A stretch of DNA of 64,000 nucleotides, from contig NW_026262668.1 in NCBI RefSeq assembly GCF_021869535.1, positions 74,607,558 to 74,671,557 on the forward strand. Reading direction: 5' to 3'. Position 1 is the first letter of the stretch. The number at the start of each line of letters is the position of its first letter. The position numbers and the translations under genes are program-made. The notes under the pieces are model-generated. The model had not been told where the DNA came from, made no database searches, and saw nothing but the letters and a program-made list of their open reading frames with translations. Below are positions 50,101 to 59,113 of this stretch, piece by piece. Origin of the DNA: Mytilus californianus (taxonomy: Eukaryota > Mollusca > Bivalvia > Mytilida > Mytilidae).

Positions 50101-53100
50101 GGACCTTCGTGTAAATCCATTTAGGTGAATATTTAGATTTTTTTTTTCACTTGTGATAAAGGAACTTATGACCTTTTTCAATTTATATTTTATAAACGGA
50201 AAAACATTCCGTTTATTTGAGCAACCAAAGTATCTGCATTGAATTATCCCCAAGAAATAACCGAATAGAACTACTGAATAGACTGCAAGCGTTGTTGTCT
50301 GCTCTTTGGTCGGGTGACTGTTGTCTGCTCTTTGGTCGGGTTGTTGTCTCTTTGACATATTCCCCATTTCCATTCTCAATTTTATGCAAGCGGTATAGTT
50401 GAACACATAATTTATGTTCAGGAAATAATTGTACACTCCTGAATCTACAGCAAGGAAATATTTACACAATTTCCTGACATCTTAGAAAAAACATTTTGAT
50501 ATACAGGATTTTCAGATCACATTCAGATTTAATCAACCATTTTGTAGCAGAAAGCCTTTTTGATAATATTTTTTGTCGCTCATTGTGTCTCACAGAAGCG
50601 TATAACTGACAATTTTTACGTTTCCAAAACAAACTTAAAAAGATATTTTCCCCTACTAAATATCTAAGGCTGAAACTCCTTCATGTAAAGATGACTTTTG
50701 TAAGTCTTTTAACGTCTACTTTGAATGCATTGGTCATCCATGGTCTACATATCTACAGTTCAAATATTATAATTTAGTCAAAGAACTTTTCGCAGTCCAT
50801 GAATCCTCATAAGTGGTATTAATACCAGCCAAGACGCCCCAAAAAGAGGGACGAAAGATACCAGAGGGACATTCAAACTCATAAAGTAGCAACACCAGTA
50901 CACCAATTTTGAACTTAATTTGCAATTTTGATCTGAACAGCTCTTGAAAAAAATTGAACAATAAATTATTTTGTCATTTCAATCTTTCATTTAATTTTGA
51001 AACTTATCCACTGCAGTTAATTTAGGACTGTTTCGACCACATAATGGATTATTGGAAAACCGAAAGAACAGAAATGGACTGACTGCAAACCAAATGTTGA
51101 AACAGTTCTGAATTTACAAGAAGAAATATCTGAAAAAATATTAAACCCTTATCGAGACATTTCAAGTTCAAAATTTTTCAGATAATGTTTAGATCAAAAT
51201 GGCCGAAACAGACTAAAATTCATTTACTAGTGTACCATTTCAATACTGCATTACTATTCCCGAATCGTTAATATATCTCACGAACGCTGTAAAAGAGAGG
51301 CGATATATACCAAAGGTATAATTAAACTCATAAGTCAAAAACGAACCGACAATGCCATTACAAAAAACGAAAAACCACCATAAGACAAACAACAGTATAC
51401 AAAATACAACATAGAAAACTGAAGACTGAACAACACGAATCTCACCGAAAAACGGGGGGGGGGGGGGGGGGATCTCAGGTGTACATTCCAACCAGGTATG
51501 GTTTATATTTCTACAAAACACTGCAGAAAAAGTCCCGCTTGCGATAAATTCGTTATACAGTTCACTTCTGACCCCCTACGGACCATAGAGGGTGAATAAA
51601 ATCCATAGAGGATGGATTTTACTAACCCTCTATGGATCCGTAGGGGGTCAGTAGCGAACCATATAACTTATAATGGTCAACCAACTCGTGATGACGTCCA
51701 TACAAATTTTGAAGGAATGATTTCAATTTCACCAATTGGAACTCTTAGTTTATAAGCTTCCTTGATATATTTCTAAATACCTGTCGTGATAATATAAACA
51801 ATCTAATTTTATCAACTTTATGTATACTTTTTCAGTGGAGGTGACTATTTTGATGCTTATTATCAAATGCCGTACTGTCGAATTGGACCATACCTGGTTG
51901 GAATGTACACAGGCTACATTCTTTACACAACGAAATGCAAATGTAAAATAAATAAGGTAAGACAGTTTGAGGATAGAGGCAATTAAAATTTCAATTACAC
52001 CACAACAGTAATACTTTTTCCATGGTAGCATATATTTTTTGGAATGAAAAACGGATTAACACAATATGCTTATATGGAAATATTACAATCCTGGTGATGA
52101 TATCATGTCACAAAACAAATGCTTATGATGTGTGCTAATAATATAGGCTAGTCCGTGTACAGATTGGTCTCGCTCCTTTTCGATTTTGTTTGTTGCCTTG
52201 ATTTGTCTCTTACTAATCGATTTACGATAATTGAATATCGGTAAATTACTGTCCCCCAGTTTTTGTGGGTACAGACTGGGAAAGGCGAAGCCTAACATAA
52301 CCTAAACTCCACATTAGAATGGGATTTAGTTTGTGCAATGTCTACTTTGAATTTTACATATGTGTGTAATTGTGTACAAAGAACAAGCAATTTATACTGA
52401 AATAAAACCAAATATTCGTTGCGAGTTTATGCAGTAAAGTCACGTTTACTTCATGTTTTTAAGTTCACAACGCATTAACAAGACCATTTCACAAGTTAAC
52501 CCGAAGAAACTTGCTGTCTAGTTATAAGCTTTCTATTTACATTTACATGGAGGATATTCCTGTTTTAAAATCATTTCAACACATATCGTTTGTTTTAAAT
52601 AACATTAACGGTACTAGTTTTACTGCACCAGATGCGCATTTTGACAATAATTGGTACCGCAAATGTTATTCGACAATTAATGTCTCTTCAGTGATGCTCG
52701 GGACATCAAGATTGCTATTAGTGTTAATAAAAACAGGGATAAAAAGAAAGAACGCAAAATTAAGGACCAATCTAACTCCCTCAGGTAAAGTATTAAACAA
52801 TGTAGTCAATGGCCTTTTTAAATCAACAGAAAATATATTTGCATATTTTTAAACCTTGACAGATTCCTTGGTCTTTTTTCTGGTTCAAATTGTTAAGAGA
52901 TTAGAGTTTTTATTGTAATAAAGGGACTACATTGTGATTAAACTTCTGAAGTTTTCCTCTAAAGATAAGTATATGTTTCATTTAACTCTATGATTACACA
53001 TCGACCCGTCAACGGTTTGAACAATCACTGAATATATTTTACTTGTCGAATTGGGCATCTAATGCAGTAAAATTGGTGCCATTCAATGTTATTTCATAAA

Positions 53101-55930
53101 ACCTACAGAAATAGGCCATGCGCAGTTTTATCAATCATCAAATAAAGCTGCACATTACTGCTCTATACTTATATATACTGCATTCTTTGTTTCAGTTTGT
53201 AAATATAACTATATGGGCGGTGTTTGCTGCGTCAGCATTAGCTGTACTTTATGGTGTATATGACGATATAAATGGTGATCAGTTATCTACAGGTGTTGCC
53301 GCACTGTACAATGTCTTACACAAAACAGTCTGGGGTGCTGCTGTCTGTTGGGTGATATTTGCATGTGCTACTGGAAATGGAGGTAAGTTTCTTAGTATAT
53401 GTAAACACCATAAGTGTGTCACTGATTAAAAACAGTACATGTAATAATTTAGAGCAGTTGCAATTGTCAAGGGATTATTCAAGACCTTAAATAAAACACA
53501 AATAGATGTTCTAATAGTCTGTCGCTAAACAAATCAATCGGACAAGAACGAAATAATTCATATCACCTGAAACTATCAAAAGATCAAAATAACATTTATT
53601 ACAACAGGCGTGGATACTCTGGCAGTGTGAGCAAGATCGATAAAATACGGAAACATGTGGAAAAAAAACTTCAATATTTTCAAAATGTTGCTCTGGATAA
53701 TTCCTCAAATTTTGATCACCAAGAAGCTTCTGTCGAAGTTTCGTAAAGTACCACGAAGGTTTTAATAATTTATCAATGCGTTAAAACTTTAAACCCTTGT
53801 ATGTACACATTAACTGCAGAAAAATAAGTCCATTTATCAGTAAAATCGGAAAAAATAAAAAAAATAAGAATTTGGAAAATTCTGCTTCTGATACTATTTT
53901 TTTTTATTTTAAAGAAGCTACTGTCTATGTTCGTAAAATTTCATGAAGGGATGAGAAAGGTATTGATGTCCCCAAATAATGATGAACCATTACAGGGGTG
54001 TTCAAGTTCAACCCATGAGGGTCTCGCATTTTGAGAAGAAACATTTCGGAAAAATTAATCTGAAGAAACGTAGTTGTTCCTTAATGTACACAAACAACAT
54101 GGTAAATGTAAGAGTCGATAAGAGTAGAAGTTAATATCTGGTCGATAGTAAAGGTCATAAGATGGTTCGAAAGAAATCTTTGTCCAAAAATCAGAACAGT
54201 TTAGCTTCAAACTATTTAAACAAAGGAAACAAAACACGACACAAAAATGTTACAGTACACTTAATCTTTAAGATATTGATATGTTTAGCCAAACACTTCA
54301 AATTGTACAATATATTTTAATAAATCATATTTTTCAGAATCTTTCTTGAGAATGTAAGACACAATTTATCAATGCATGTCTTTATTTCAGGTTTCGTAAA
54401 TACAATTTTGTCCTGGAGAGGATTTGTACCTTTGTCTAGACTAACATACTGTGCCTACCTGATACATCCACTTGTTATGTACTTTTACTACCAATCACGA
54501 AAACAGTTTTTATTTTGGGATGATCATGAAGTGGTAAGGCTGATAGTTTCAAACAAGATATTCAATTTGAACAATATCAGTTATGTTGCTGAATCATCAG
54601 TTTCGTTAAAAGTCAACACTATTGTTATATGTTCAAAGCACTTTTCAAGATATGCCGTCATTAGTATGAATTTAAAAGATGCGGGGAGTATGTTAAAGAG
54701 TCAAGTAAAACCAAAATGACACAAAATTAAGAGACAAGAAGGAGTTCAACATATGCAGTCTTTAACAATATACACGTGTCTATACAATTATAACTATATG
54801 AAAGTCCTCAATAAATTGATATTATCAAAGACACGCCATCAATTCAATAAATTGATATTTCCAAAGTCACGCCAGCAACTCAATCAAAAAGACAAAATTA
54901 TTATAATAATAATATATACAACTGCTGGCGAGTTTCATTATTTTGGACCAGTATTTGCACATGAACAAGGCGGGGATTACTAAAGGTACATACGAGAACG
55001 TGCAATACAAACAAGCCGAACAAACACTTAACTCTATAAAGGTATTATATGCAGTAAAACACAGAACCAAGCAAATTAGTGACACATAATACTGTATCAA
55101 AGAATTATTTCAGCTTCTGACATCAAGCTCAAAGACCTTACCCTGCCTAAACGAAATCATGCCGTCCTGCACTTTAAACTTACAGGCTGTTCGTCGGAGT
55201 AGATATCATACAGTAACATAAAAAGTACAGGAAGACATTATCTTGTGCAATGGCCAGAATTTGCTCATAAAATCAATGTATATTTGAAACATGTATGATT
55301 GTTTTTGTCTTCACGGATTCAAACTATATGGTCACATTTAGAAGTTAATCCCAACAATACGAAGCACAGTTATTGAACAACGTCAATACATTTACAACCT
55401 TTATCAATTAATCTATTCAGTCAAACATAACAATTATAGAAGGACAATTGTTTACATATGGGTGTTACAACCGTTCAGAGCTAGGTGCGAAATACCACAT
55501 TTGATTAAATTCTTAAAAATGGAATCATACTTCCACAATAAAACCCTGTATATGTTTTTAAAACTAAGACAAAGTTTTGACAATCTTATGATATCTTTAT
55601 CACTGTTGTAGCATATATATCTCAAATATTTTAAAATCCATTGATATATCACAAACTCTTATGCAATTGTAACAGTGCACAAACGCATAATTATGGTATT
55701 TGAGTTCACAGACAACGCAAAAACTAAGAACGATGCATCTTTAAGGTTATTTATATGTTAATATATTTGATAAATTCATTTATTTTTGTTTTTTCTTCTT
55801 CTCTTAGATATACGAATTTTTTGCACATCTTGGGATGGCTTATGCAGTTGCATTTGTGGCCTCACTGATATTTGAATCACCAATGATGGGATTGGAAAAA
55901 GTGGTGTTTAGGAAAGACAAGAAGAAATAA
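31604..55930 (+). CDS. nrf-6: NRF-6-like (nose resistant to fluoxetine) transmembrane acyltransferase, complete, 15 exons
   Basis: Fifteen exons join in phase to 825 residues. Order: signal peptide (1-20); Asn/Thr/Ser-rich ectodomain with a mucin-like stretch at about 110-170; NRF domain with paired Cys (CLNHTQ, DECIG, EYCLA, MCLPNTC, GGDCKKP; about 180-300); hydrophobic segment 303-324; a charged loop; then an acyltransferase-3 domain from about 400 to 810. Family hallmarks are GIR.ISMSWV.LGHTY with His445, VSVDTFFALSG, RLTPPYM, WYLANDMQFY.ISP, and RLTYCAYLIHP with His763. Related C. elegans proteins act in lipid transport and drug uptake; the acyl substrate is unknown. The tail KDKKK is basic. 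Introns hold LINE, R1-R3 and minisatellite insertions, none breaking an exon. A diverged second copy starts at 62,701. Confidence 0.93.
32382..32470. repeat. 32-bp tandem repeat, 3 copies (duplication copy 1)
   Basis: Units of 'ataacttaaatgtgaaacat' plus 'gttatatgatc.' in intron 1. The paralogous place in copy 2 has five units (63,431-63,580). Confidence 0.75.
32489..33149. mobile_element. Insertion found only in duplication copy 1, with long hairpin
   Basis: About 660 bp with no counterpart at about 63,605 in copy 2. Its right part (32,941-33,127) is a hairpin: 'atagttattgaagaactggt' pairs with 'tcagttttttaataactat', and 'catggactgccc' with 'gggcagtccat'. Probably a foldback MITE that arrived after the duplication. 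Confidence 0.65.
33150..36175. other. nrf-6: nrf-6-like intron 1, remainder
   Basis: Contains a partial R2 repeat at about 33,750-33,890 ('cgacacgaaccccgtaaa', 'taacatccgtcgtgttgctc'). Otherwise AT-rich and unremarkable; frames of 60-112 codons show no known motif. Confidence 0.5.
36176..36327 (+). CDS. nrf-6: nrf-6-like exon 2
   Basis: Acceptor ttttcag ends at 36175; donor gtaagt at 36328. Encodes residues 191-241: LDALGKPPAGLLGGKFAWLG, DYDECIGI, EYCLAKF; NRF-domain Cys residues. Confidence 0.93.
37401..37748. repeat. 58-bp minisatellite, exactly 6 copies
   Basis: Units start tatgcaggat at 37401, 37459, 37517, 37575, 37633 and 37691 with no length change and almost no base changes. Intron 2 of the nrf-6-like gene. 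Confidence 0.95.
38243..38333 (+). CDS. nrf-6: nrf-6-like exon 3
   Basis: Acceptor atttcag ends at 38242; donor gtaggt at 38334. Residues 242-271, with GMCLPNTCSISDI, a strongly conserved NRF-domain motif. Confidence 0.92.
38700..38770 (+). repeat. SINE-like fragment R5
   Basis: 'cacgtctagtggcaaatata' and 'catgcatat' match the repeat at 61,885-61,950 and its inverse copies near 31,120 and 62,160. Confidence 0.5.
38925..39657 (+). pseudogene. Reverse-transcriptase remnant (Penelope-like type)
   Basis: GIPMGTNCDPLIAELFLYCY at about 38,962 and YLYLDDIF near 39,100 are RT motifs. After stops and a frameshift, 39,328-39,657 encodes APSYGVYISQLVRYARVCSD and RYKDLISKFGC, the C-terminal part of the same protein type. 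It lies in the sense direction in intron 3 of the nrf-6-like gene. Assignment to Penelope-like elements is from remembered motif character and less certain than the RT call. Confidence 0.7.
40069..40151. repeat. Near-perfect palindrome (hairpin) of 83 bp
   Basis: AAATACAATATTAAAACGTA is mirrored by TACGTTTTAATATTGTATTT; an inner pair TGCCTATATATT / AATATATAGGCA closes the stem. Probably a MITE or foldback tip in intron 3. Confidence 0.85.
40190..40620 (-). repeat. Dispersed repeat R1
   Basis: Inverse-orientation R1 with 'cactactgtctcaggttagg', 'cctaagtcaggagcc' and 'gagttgtctcattggcac'. Intron 3. Confidence 0.7.
40875..40968 (+). CDS. nrf-6: nrf-6-like exon 4
   Basis: Acceptor tttcag ends at 40874; donor GTAAGT at 40969. 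Residues 272-302, VLPRISNNTVFATGGDCKKP through RARIAL. Confidence 0.9.
41215..41462 (+). repeat. Dispersed repeat R1
   Basis: 'ctataggtcaccgtacggcc', 'atgagcaaacccaataccg' and 'gacttgggacagccacata' in intron 4. Confidence 0.7.
41685..41762 (-). repeat. Dispersed repeat R3, 5' part
   Basis: 'tgctccttggtcgggttgtt' and 'ccccgtttccattctcaatt', complement of the start of the R3 copy at 19,285. Intron 4. Confidence 0.65.
41880..42166 (+). CDS. nrf-6: nrf-6-like exon 5 (first membrane segment and loop)
   Basis: Acceptor tttgtag ends at 41879; donor gtatag at 42167. Residues 303-398: hydrophobic FIIIGVLVGLAIIATTYDII, then a long charged loop rich in Asp, Ser and Lys. The frame would stay open only five more codons past the donor. 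Confidence 0.9.
42682..43764 (-). pseudogene. Non-LTR retrotransposon (LINE) ORF2 remnant, antisense in intron 5
   Basis: Minus strand, 5' to 3': degraded RT start (QEQADFRRGKSTTEQLFTL), RT motif A (NFVDFEKLFDSIHRESLW), RT motif B (GVKQGYMMSGFLF), then an abrupt jump near 43,313 to the thumb/C-terminal region (FTYLGGIVTAKGG, LLYGCETWKTTEQDKKKLNT, RHWRWIGHVLRMD, GRPKTTWRR). The segment with the YADD catalytic motif is missing, so it is dead. The stop TGA lies within a GGTGA tandem tail (three to four units), typical of LINEs with very short 3' UTRs such as RTE-like clades; clade not certain. Confidence 0.82.
43810..43977 (+). CDS. nrf-6: nrf-6-like exon 6 (acyltransferase motif, GHTY)
   Basis: Acceptor gtttcag ends at 43809; donor GTAAGT at 43978. 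Residues 399-454. Contains GIRFISMSWVILGHTY, the catalytic-type His motif of acyltransferase-3 proteins. Confidence 0.93.
44002..44290 (+). repeat. Dispersed repeat R1
   Basis: 'gtgccaatgagacaactctc', 'ggtcaaagtacggtcttcaa' and 'ctcctgacttaggacaggtg' in intron 6. Confidence 0.7.
45106..45202 (+). CDS. nrf-6: nrf-6-like exon 7 (VSVDTFFAL), found by phase and homology
   Basis: Acceptor aattaag ends at 45105, with little pyrimidine tract; donor GTACGT at 45203. Phase 1 in and 2 out, as needed. Encodes NIGTLYGALIKRKTFMAII, NAEVSVDTFFAL; the SVDTFF block is a family hallmark placed directly before SGTLLTYVVL of exon 8. A longer minus-strand frame covers it and is spurious. Confidence 0.88.
45365..45600 (+). 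repeat. Dispersed repeat R2
   Basis: 'agatacaaaatggatagtca', 'ggtgatctcaggtgctctgg' and 'agtgacacccttcgcattgc' in intron 7. The 126-codon minus-strand frame across it is not a gene. Confidence 0.65.
45889..45981 (+). CDS. nrf-6: nrf-6-like exon 8
   Basis: Acceptor attttag ends at 45888; donor GTAAGA at 45982. Residues 487-517: GTLLTYVVLNQLKKQKGRLN then WFMFYFHRFW. The other two frames contain stops. Confidence 0.9.
45990..47109. other. nrf-6: nrf-6-like intron 8
   Basis: Holds a 'ctgtccgtccgtccgttc' tract at about 46,300, the beginning of a repeat resembling the HINE-like microsatellite blocks, and a GATTGATTGATTG tail with 'gactgctttgcgccgcatca' at about 46,925-46,970, similar to 26,330. 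No coding sequence. Confidence 0.5.
47110..47275 (+). CDS. nrf-6: nrf-6-like exon 9
   Basis: Acceptor taacag ends at 47109; donor gtaaat at 47276. Residues 518-573: RLTPPYMLIMMV, YLGSGPMW, CKDTWWWNLLYINNF; typical of the family. Confidence 0.93.
47276..48500. other. nrf-6: nrf-6-like intron 9
   Basis: AT-rich. The stretch at about 47,340-47,520 contains 'ataggtcaacatgcggtcat', distantly R1-like. Nothing else recognised. Confidence 0.4.
48501..48580 (+). CDS. nrf-6: nrf-6-like exon 10
   Basis: Acceptor atttcag ends at 48500; donor gtaagt at 48581. Residues 574-599: CFAHAWYLANDMQFYVISPP and ILLALY. Confidence 0.92.
49025..49260 (+). repeat. Dispersed repeat R4
   Basis: 'gtaaatcgataacgaagaga', 'aaaaactgaggg' and 'ggagcgagatc' recur in inverse orientation at about 52,130-52,320 (ctcgctcctttt, actaatcgatttac). 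Intron 10; the overlapping minus-strand frame is not a gene. Confidence 0.5.
50020..50124 (+). CDS. nrf-6: nrf-6-like exon 11
   Basis: Acceptor ttttcag ends at 50019; donor gtgaat at 50125. Residues 600-634, a membrane helix AGTIVTLVLWVGTAISTAVI and loop. Confidence 0.9.
50287..50388 (-). repeat. Dispersed repeat R3 fragment with internal duplication
   Basis: 'ttgttgtctgctctttggtc' is duplicated in tandem (about 29-bp period), followed by 'ccccatttccattctcaatt'. Intron 11. Confidence 0.6.
51290..51482 (+). repeat. Dispersed repeat R2 with G-homopolymer
   Basis: R2 motifs 'aaactcataagtcaaaaacg' and 'caacacgaatctcacc', followed by a run of about 18 G at 51,453-51,470 and 'gatctcaggtg'. Intron 11. 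Confidence 0.7.
51552..51668. repeat. Palindromic MITE-like hairpin, about 117 bp
   Basis: 'gttcacttctgaccccctac' is mirrored by 'gtagggggtcagtagcgaac', and CCATAGAGGGTGAATAAAATCCAT by its near complement. Intron 11. Confidence 0.8.
51836..51956 (+). CDS. nrf-6: nrf-6-like exon 12
   Basis: Acceptor ttttcag ends at 51835; donor gtaaga at 51957. Residues 635-675: YQMPYCRIGPYLVGMYTGYI and a basic loop. Confidence 0.92.
52080..52860. other. nrf-6: Repeat-rich part of nrf-6-like intron 12
   Basis: Inverse R4 copy at about 52,130-52,320, then a block with 'actgcaccagatgcgcattt' and 'gtctcttcagtgatgctcgg' (52,620-52,705) of dispersed-repeat character. The 113-codon frame at 52511-52852 has no known domain or matching splice phase. 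Confidence 0.45.
53196..53382 (+). CDS. nrf-6: nrf-6-like exon 13
   Basis: Acceptor tttcag ends at 53195; donor GTAAGT at 53383. Residues 676-737; two membrane helices (TIWAVFAASALAVLYGV and GAAVCWVIFACATG). Confidence 0.92.
53383..54390. other. nrf-6: nrf-6-like intron 13
   Basis: No repeat or coding feature recognised. Confidence 0.4.
54391..54533 (+). CDS. nrf-6: nrf-6-like exon 14 (YLIHP)
   Basis: Acceptor atttcag ends at 54390; donor gtaagg at 54534. Residues 738-785: FVPLSRLTYCAYLIHPLVMY, a conserved acyltransferase-3 C-terminal motif. The frame runs on past the donor without homology. Confidence 0.93.
54534..55807. other. nrf-6: nrf-6-like intron 14
   Basis: AT-rich; a short direct repeat 'tcaataaattgatatt' occurs at about 54,809 and 54,844. 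No coding feature recognised. Confidence 0.4.
55808..55930 (+). CDS. nrf-6: nrf-6-like exon 15 (last)
   Basis: Acceptor ctcttag ends at 55807. Encodes the last membrane helix (GMAYAVAFVASLIFESPMMG), LEKVVFRKDKKK and TAA at 55928-55930. AATAAA follows at 55964-55969. Confidence 0.93.
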   Translation: MYEFFAHLGMAYAVAFVASLIFESPMMGLEKVVFRKDKKK

Positions 55931-55990
55931 GAACTTTGAAAATGAATATGAAAGTAGCTTATTAATAAAATGTTTATGAATTAGTGTCAG
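55931..55990 (+). terminator. nrf-6: nrf-6-like 3' UTR and poly(A) signal
   Basis: AATAAA at 55964-55969, 34 bp after the stop. A very short 3' UTR is inferred; later signals could also be used. Confidence 0.55.
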
Positions 55991-57277
55991 TATATGTTAT
56001 ATGTTTTATTAATTTTACTTTTCAAGGGAGTCTAGATTGGAAGGGGTTTTTCAATTCTGAATTCTTTAATTCTATGCCATTTCTCTCCATTTTAGCCCCC
56101 CATTATTCACTATTTAATTGTAAAGTCATTTTTCTTATTTCTTTATCCCCCCTATTCTTATGTAAACCCTATACAGACACTGTAATATTGCTACATATGG
56201 CGAATACCTATTGCTACATTATTGGAAGGTACAGAGAATTATACATTCAAAGTATAAGCACATGAAATGTTTTGTTATACTGTTGCATGAGGAGATGAAC
56301 TTAGATTTTAATACTCTACCGGATTTTTCGAATTTTTAGTACTCTAATCTAATTCGCATCGTCGCTAGAGTCGGTTTTGATTGTTGAGATAATTTTTCCA
56401 AATTTTCTTTCTTTATCTTTTTTTATTTGTGTTCGACTAGTGGAGACTGCTTATCAATTCGGATCACCATACATCACCTCCGGTTTTAGGAGGGGGTTGT
56501 TCCTTTTGCTCAATTGTAAGTTGTCTGTGAAGTTTTTCTTTCTCGCTCCGTCCCATCCTACTACATGTCTTATTAAGTTTTTAATTTTTACCAAAAAATA
56601 ATCATCTGATAGCATACAATAACGTTTGGATGGAAGAAAATGTCGGTAAACATGCGTATATTACTAGTGTGGGAAATCTATTTCAAAATTTATTACTAAA
56701 CTAAAACATTTGTGCAAGACCTTTGGTGATATTCGAGTACCTTCATTTTCAGTGACCCTGATAGTTACAAATATTTAGCTGGATTGGCCTCATTTTAGCA
56801 CTATTAGGGGTATAATAAAAAAAATGTTCGATGTAGATCACTGAGTTTATAATTTTGGGACTGTTAAAGAAATACCTCTCTAAGTATCTTTGTCATGATC
56901 AAATAAATGATGTCACCAACCGGTATCACCTTATTTGGACCAGAACCACGTTTAGCCACTATCTCAAATACTCGGAAAAGAGTTATAGAAAGCTAACGCA
57001 AACATAGCTTTAAGTGTTTGTTGTTAGTCTATATTAACATTGACACACGATAGAGACTCAATATGTTTGATTAAAAATATAAGATTTCTGGACAAAACTT
57101 AAAGCTAAAATATAATAGACGATTGTTGATGGACAATAGTTTCTTAAAAATAAATGAGCAATAAAATAAGTAAAAGTTTATACATGTACGAGAGTAAAGA
57201 TGGGTTTTAGAGAATAGAGAATACTGGTAAAAAATAGAGAATATAGGACCCCCCAAAAAAAATGAGAAAAGAGAAAA

Positions 57278-57350
57278 AAAAAGGACAAAATTTAAGGAAT
57301 AGAAAATAAGAGGAATCTCCTTATTTTCTTTTCTTTAAATTTTGTCCTTT
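57278..57350. repeat. Hairpin in an AGAATAGAGAAT-rich repeat
   Basis: Arms AAAGGACAAAATTTAAGGAA and its near complement around a centre GAGGAATCTCC. Confidence 0.75.
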
Positions 57351-58414
57351 AAGTATAAAATGGAGAATAAAGGGGTGTTTCAGTATAAAGAATAGAGAAT
57401 AATGGACACAAAAATAAAGAATGGAAGAAGTGGCCTAACAATTTTTAGAATACAGAAATGAAGAACTCCAATCCAGACCATTGTATAGAAATATGGAAAT
57501 GGTTTGCATTTAGCATGTGTTTCACAGAATAATACAAAACAGTTCATTGTTCTGGAATAGAATTTAGGTGAAGCATCCGATAAAATTGCTTTGAATAGCC
57601 AGTAAACACTACAGTGTTAAAAGTTGCGCTGTCACTATTAGGAGACACCAATGGGGCAAAAGGTTCCTTCACTGTTATCTATGTTGAACCAGTTATCCAT
57701 CTGGTGCGTGTATTACCAAACATTGCCGCAAAGCAACGGACGAAAGACAATGTAAATTTTTAATGTTATTTTTTTTATCCAAGAAGGACCATTCCAGAAT
57801 ACAACTTAAAGATGTCATCAGAAAATTTGCAAATTTCTTTATATCTTGGGCCAGTAGACCCCACTTCTCTCTTTCTCCCTCTCATAATACTTTTTACATG
57901 TATGTTTATCTTTAAGTATAGCCTGATGCCATTACAGCGTATTTTTCTGTAGAGCAAACTGTTGACTCAAACAGAGGTTTGTTGTCCCAAGATTGAGGTA
58001 ATCCCTTCATAAGGTCGCCATTACGAACTTGTTGACCGTTGATCAGACTGATGAGCAAACAATATATATTGATGCAGCAAATTTGTAGAGAAGGTCCGCT
58101 ACATTCCCGAGAAGACTGTGTTTTCCTGGGATATAAAATATAATTACGCTAATCGCCATCTTTTTGATAACACCATTTGAATGTCCCTTTGTTATCTTTC
58201 GTCACTTTAACGGGACCTCAGATCAACTTTAATGCCTGAAAACTAGAAGCGACAAATTGAATCGTATTGTCACTGAATACAGAATTTAGTTGGACATCAA
58301 ATTGGTGATTTTAAAAAAACTTAAAGGTACATGTATCTGTCGGTGTCGTTGTAGGTTCGCTATGCTCATGTCTGTAGTCGCATTTATATTTCAATAAACG
58401 TTATTTATGTATAA

Positions 58415-58530
58415 CTGGTAAATTATTAAGTCAGTGATTTCGTTACCAACATTAGTTAAAAACTTTACCAAATTCTTTCATAGATGCAAAGATTTAGTTA
58501 GTAAGTTTGGCTGTAACTGTAGAAAGTACA
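58415..58530 (+). pseudogene. Short reverse-transcriptase C-terminal fragment
   Basis: 'taaattattaagtcag', 'ttcgttacca' and 'aaatttggctgtaa'-like motifs closely follow the nucleotide sequence of 39,428-39,540 (GKLLSQGFRY, RYKDLISKFGC), with stops. A relic of the same element type as 38,925-39,657. Confidence 0.65.
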
Positions 58531-59113
58531 AAAATACCGAATTCCAAAGAAAATTCAAAACGGAAAGTCCCTTTTCAAATGGCAAAATTAAAAGCTCAAA
58601 CACATCAAACGAATGGAAAACAACTGTCATATTCCTGACTTGGTACAGGTCCTCATGTAGAAAATGGTAGATTAAACCTGGTTTTATAGCTAGCTAAACT
58701 TCTTACTTGTATGACAGTCGCATAAAATTCCATTATATTGACAACAATGTGTGAACAAAATAAACAGACATAAAAGGTATAAATTTCAAAAAATAGGGGC
58801 ACAGCAGTCAACATTGTGTTATAATCTTAATCACTATAAAAAACAAATATGTCAACAAAGAAAAACAAAAAGGCATATAGACAAAGCATATAAACAAAAA
58901 GGAAAGATAAGAATACAAAAAATGACCATTTCACAATAACACAATGGTGGGATGTATAAGTACCGAGCCACGCTAAAAGGATATTACAAAAAATGGACTA
59001 AACAGTAAAGGTTAATAATTTACAAAGACAAATAAAAGAACACTATAACACGTAATTAAGATGACAAACAACGTCAGTAGTACCTTGCATCTATACTTCA
59101 AGACCATCATGTA

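Larger units (their letters stand above)
55991..59113. other. Intergenic region after the nrf-6-like gene
   Basis: 57,240-57,440 is rich in AGAATAGAGAATA units and contains a hairpin (57,278-57,350: AAGGACAAAATTTAA and TTAAATTTTGTCCTT around GGAATCTCC). 56,030-56,110 is a distant inverse of that repeat. 58,415-58,530 is an RT fragment. No gene is seen. Confidence 0.5.

Noticed and set aside
52511-52852. 113-codon plus-strand frame in intron 12
   Set aside because: It overlaps dispersed-repeat sequence, has no acceptor or donor in a usable phase, and the flanking exons 12 and 13 join perfectly without it.
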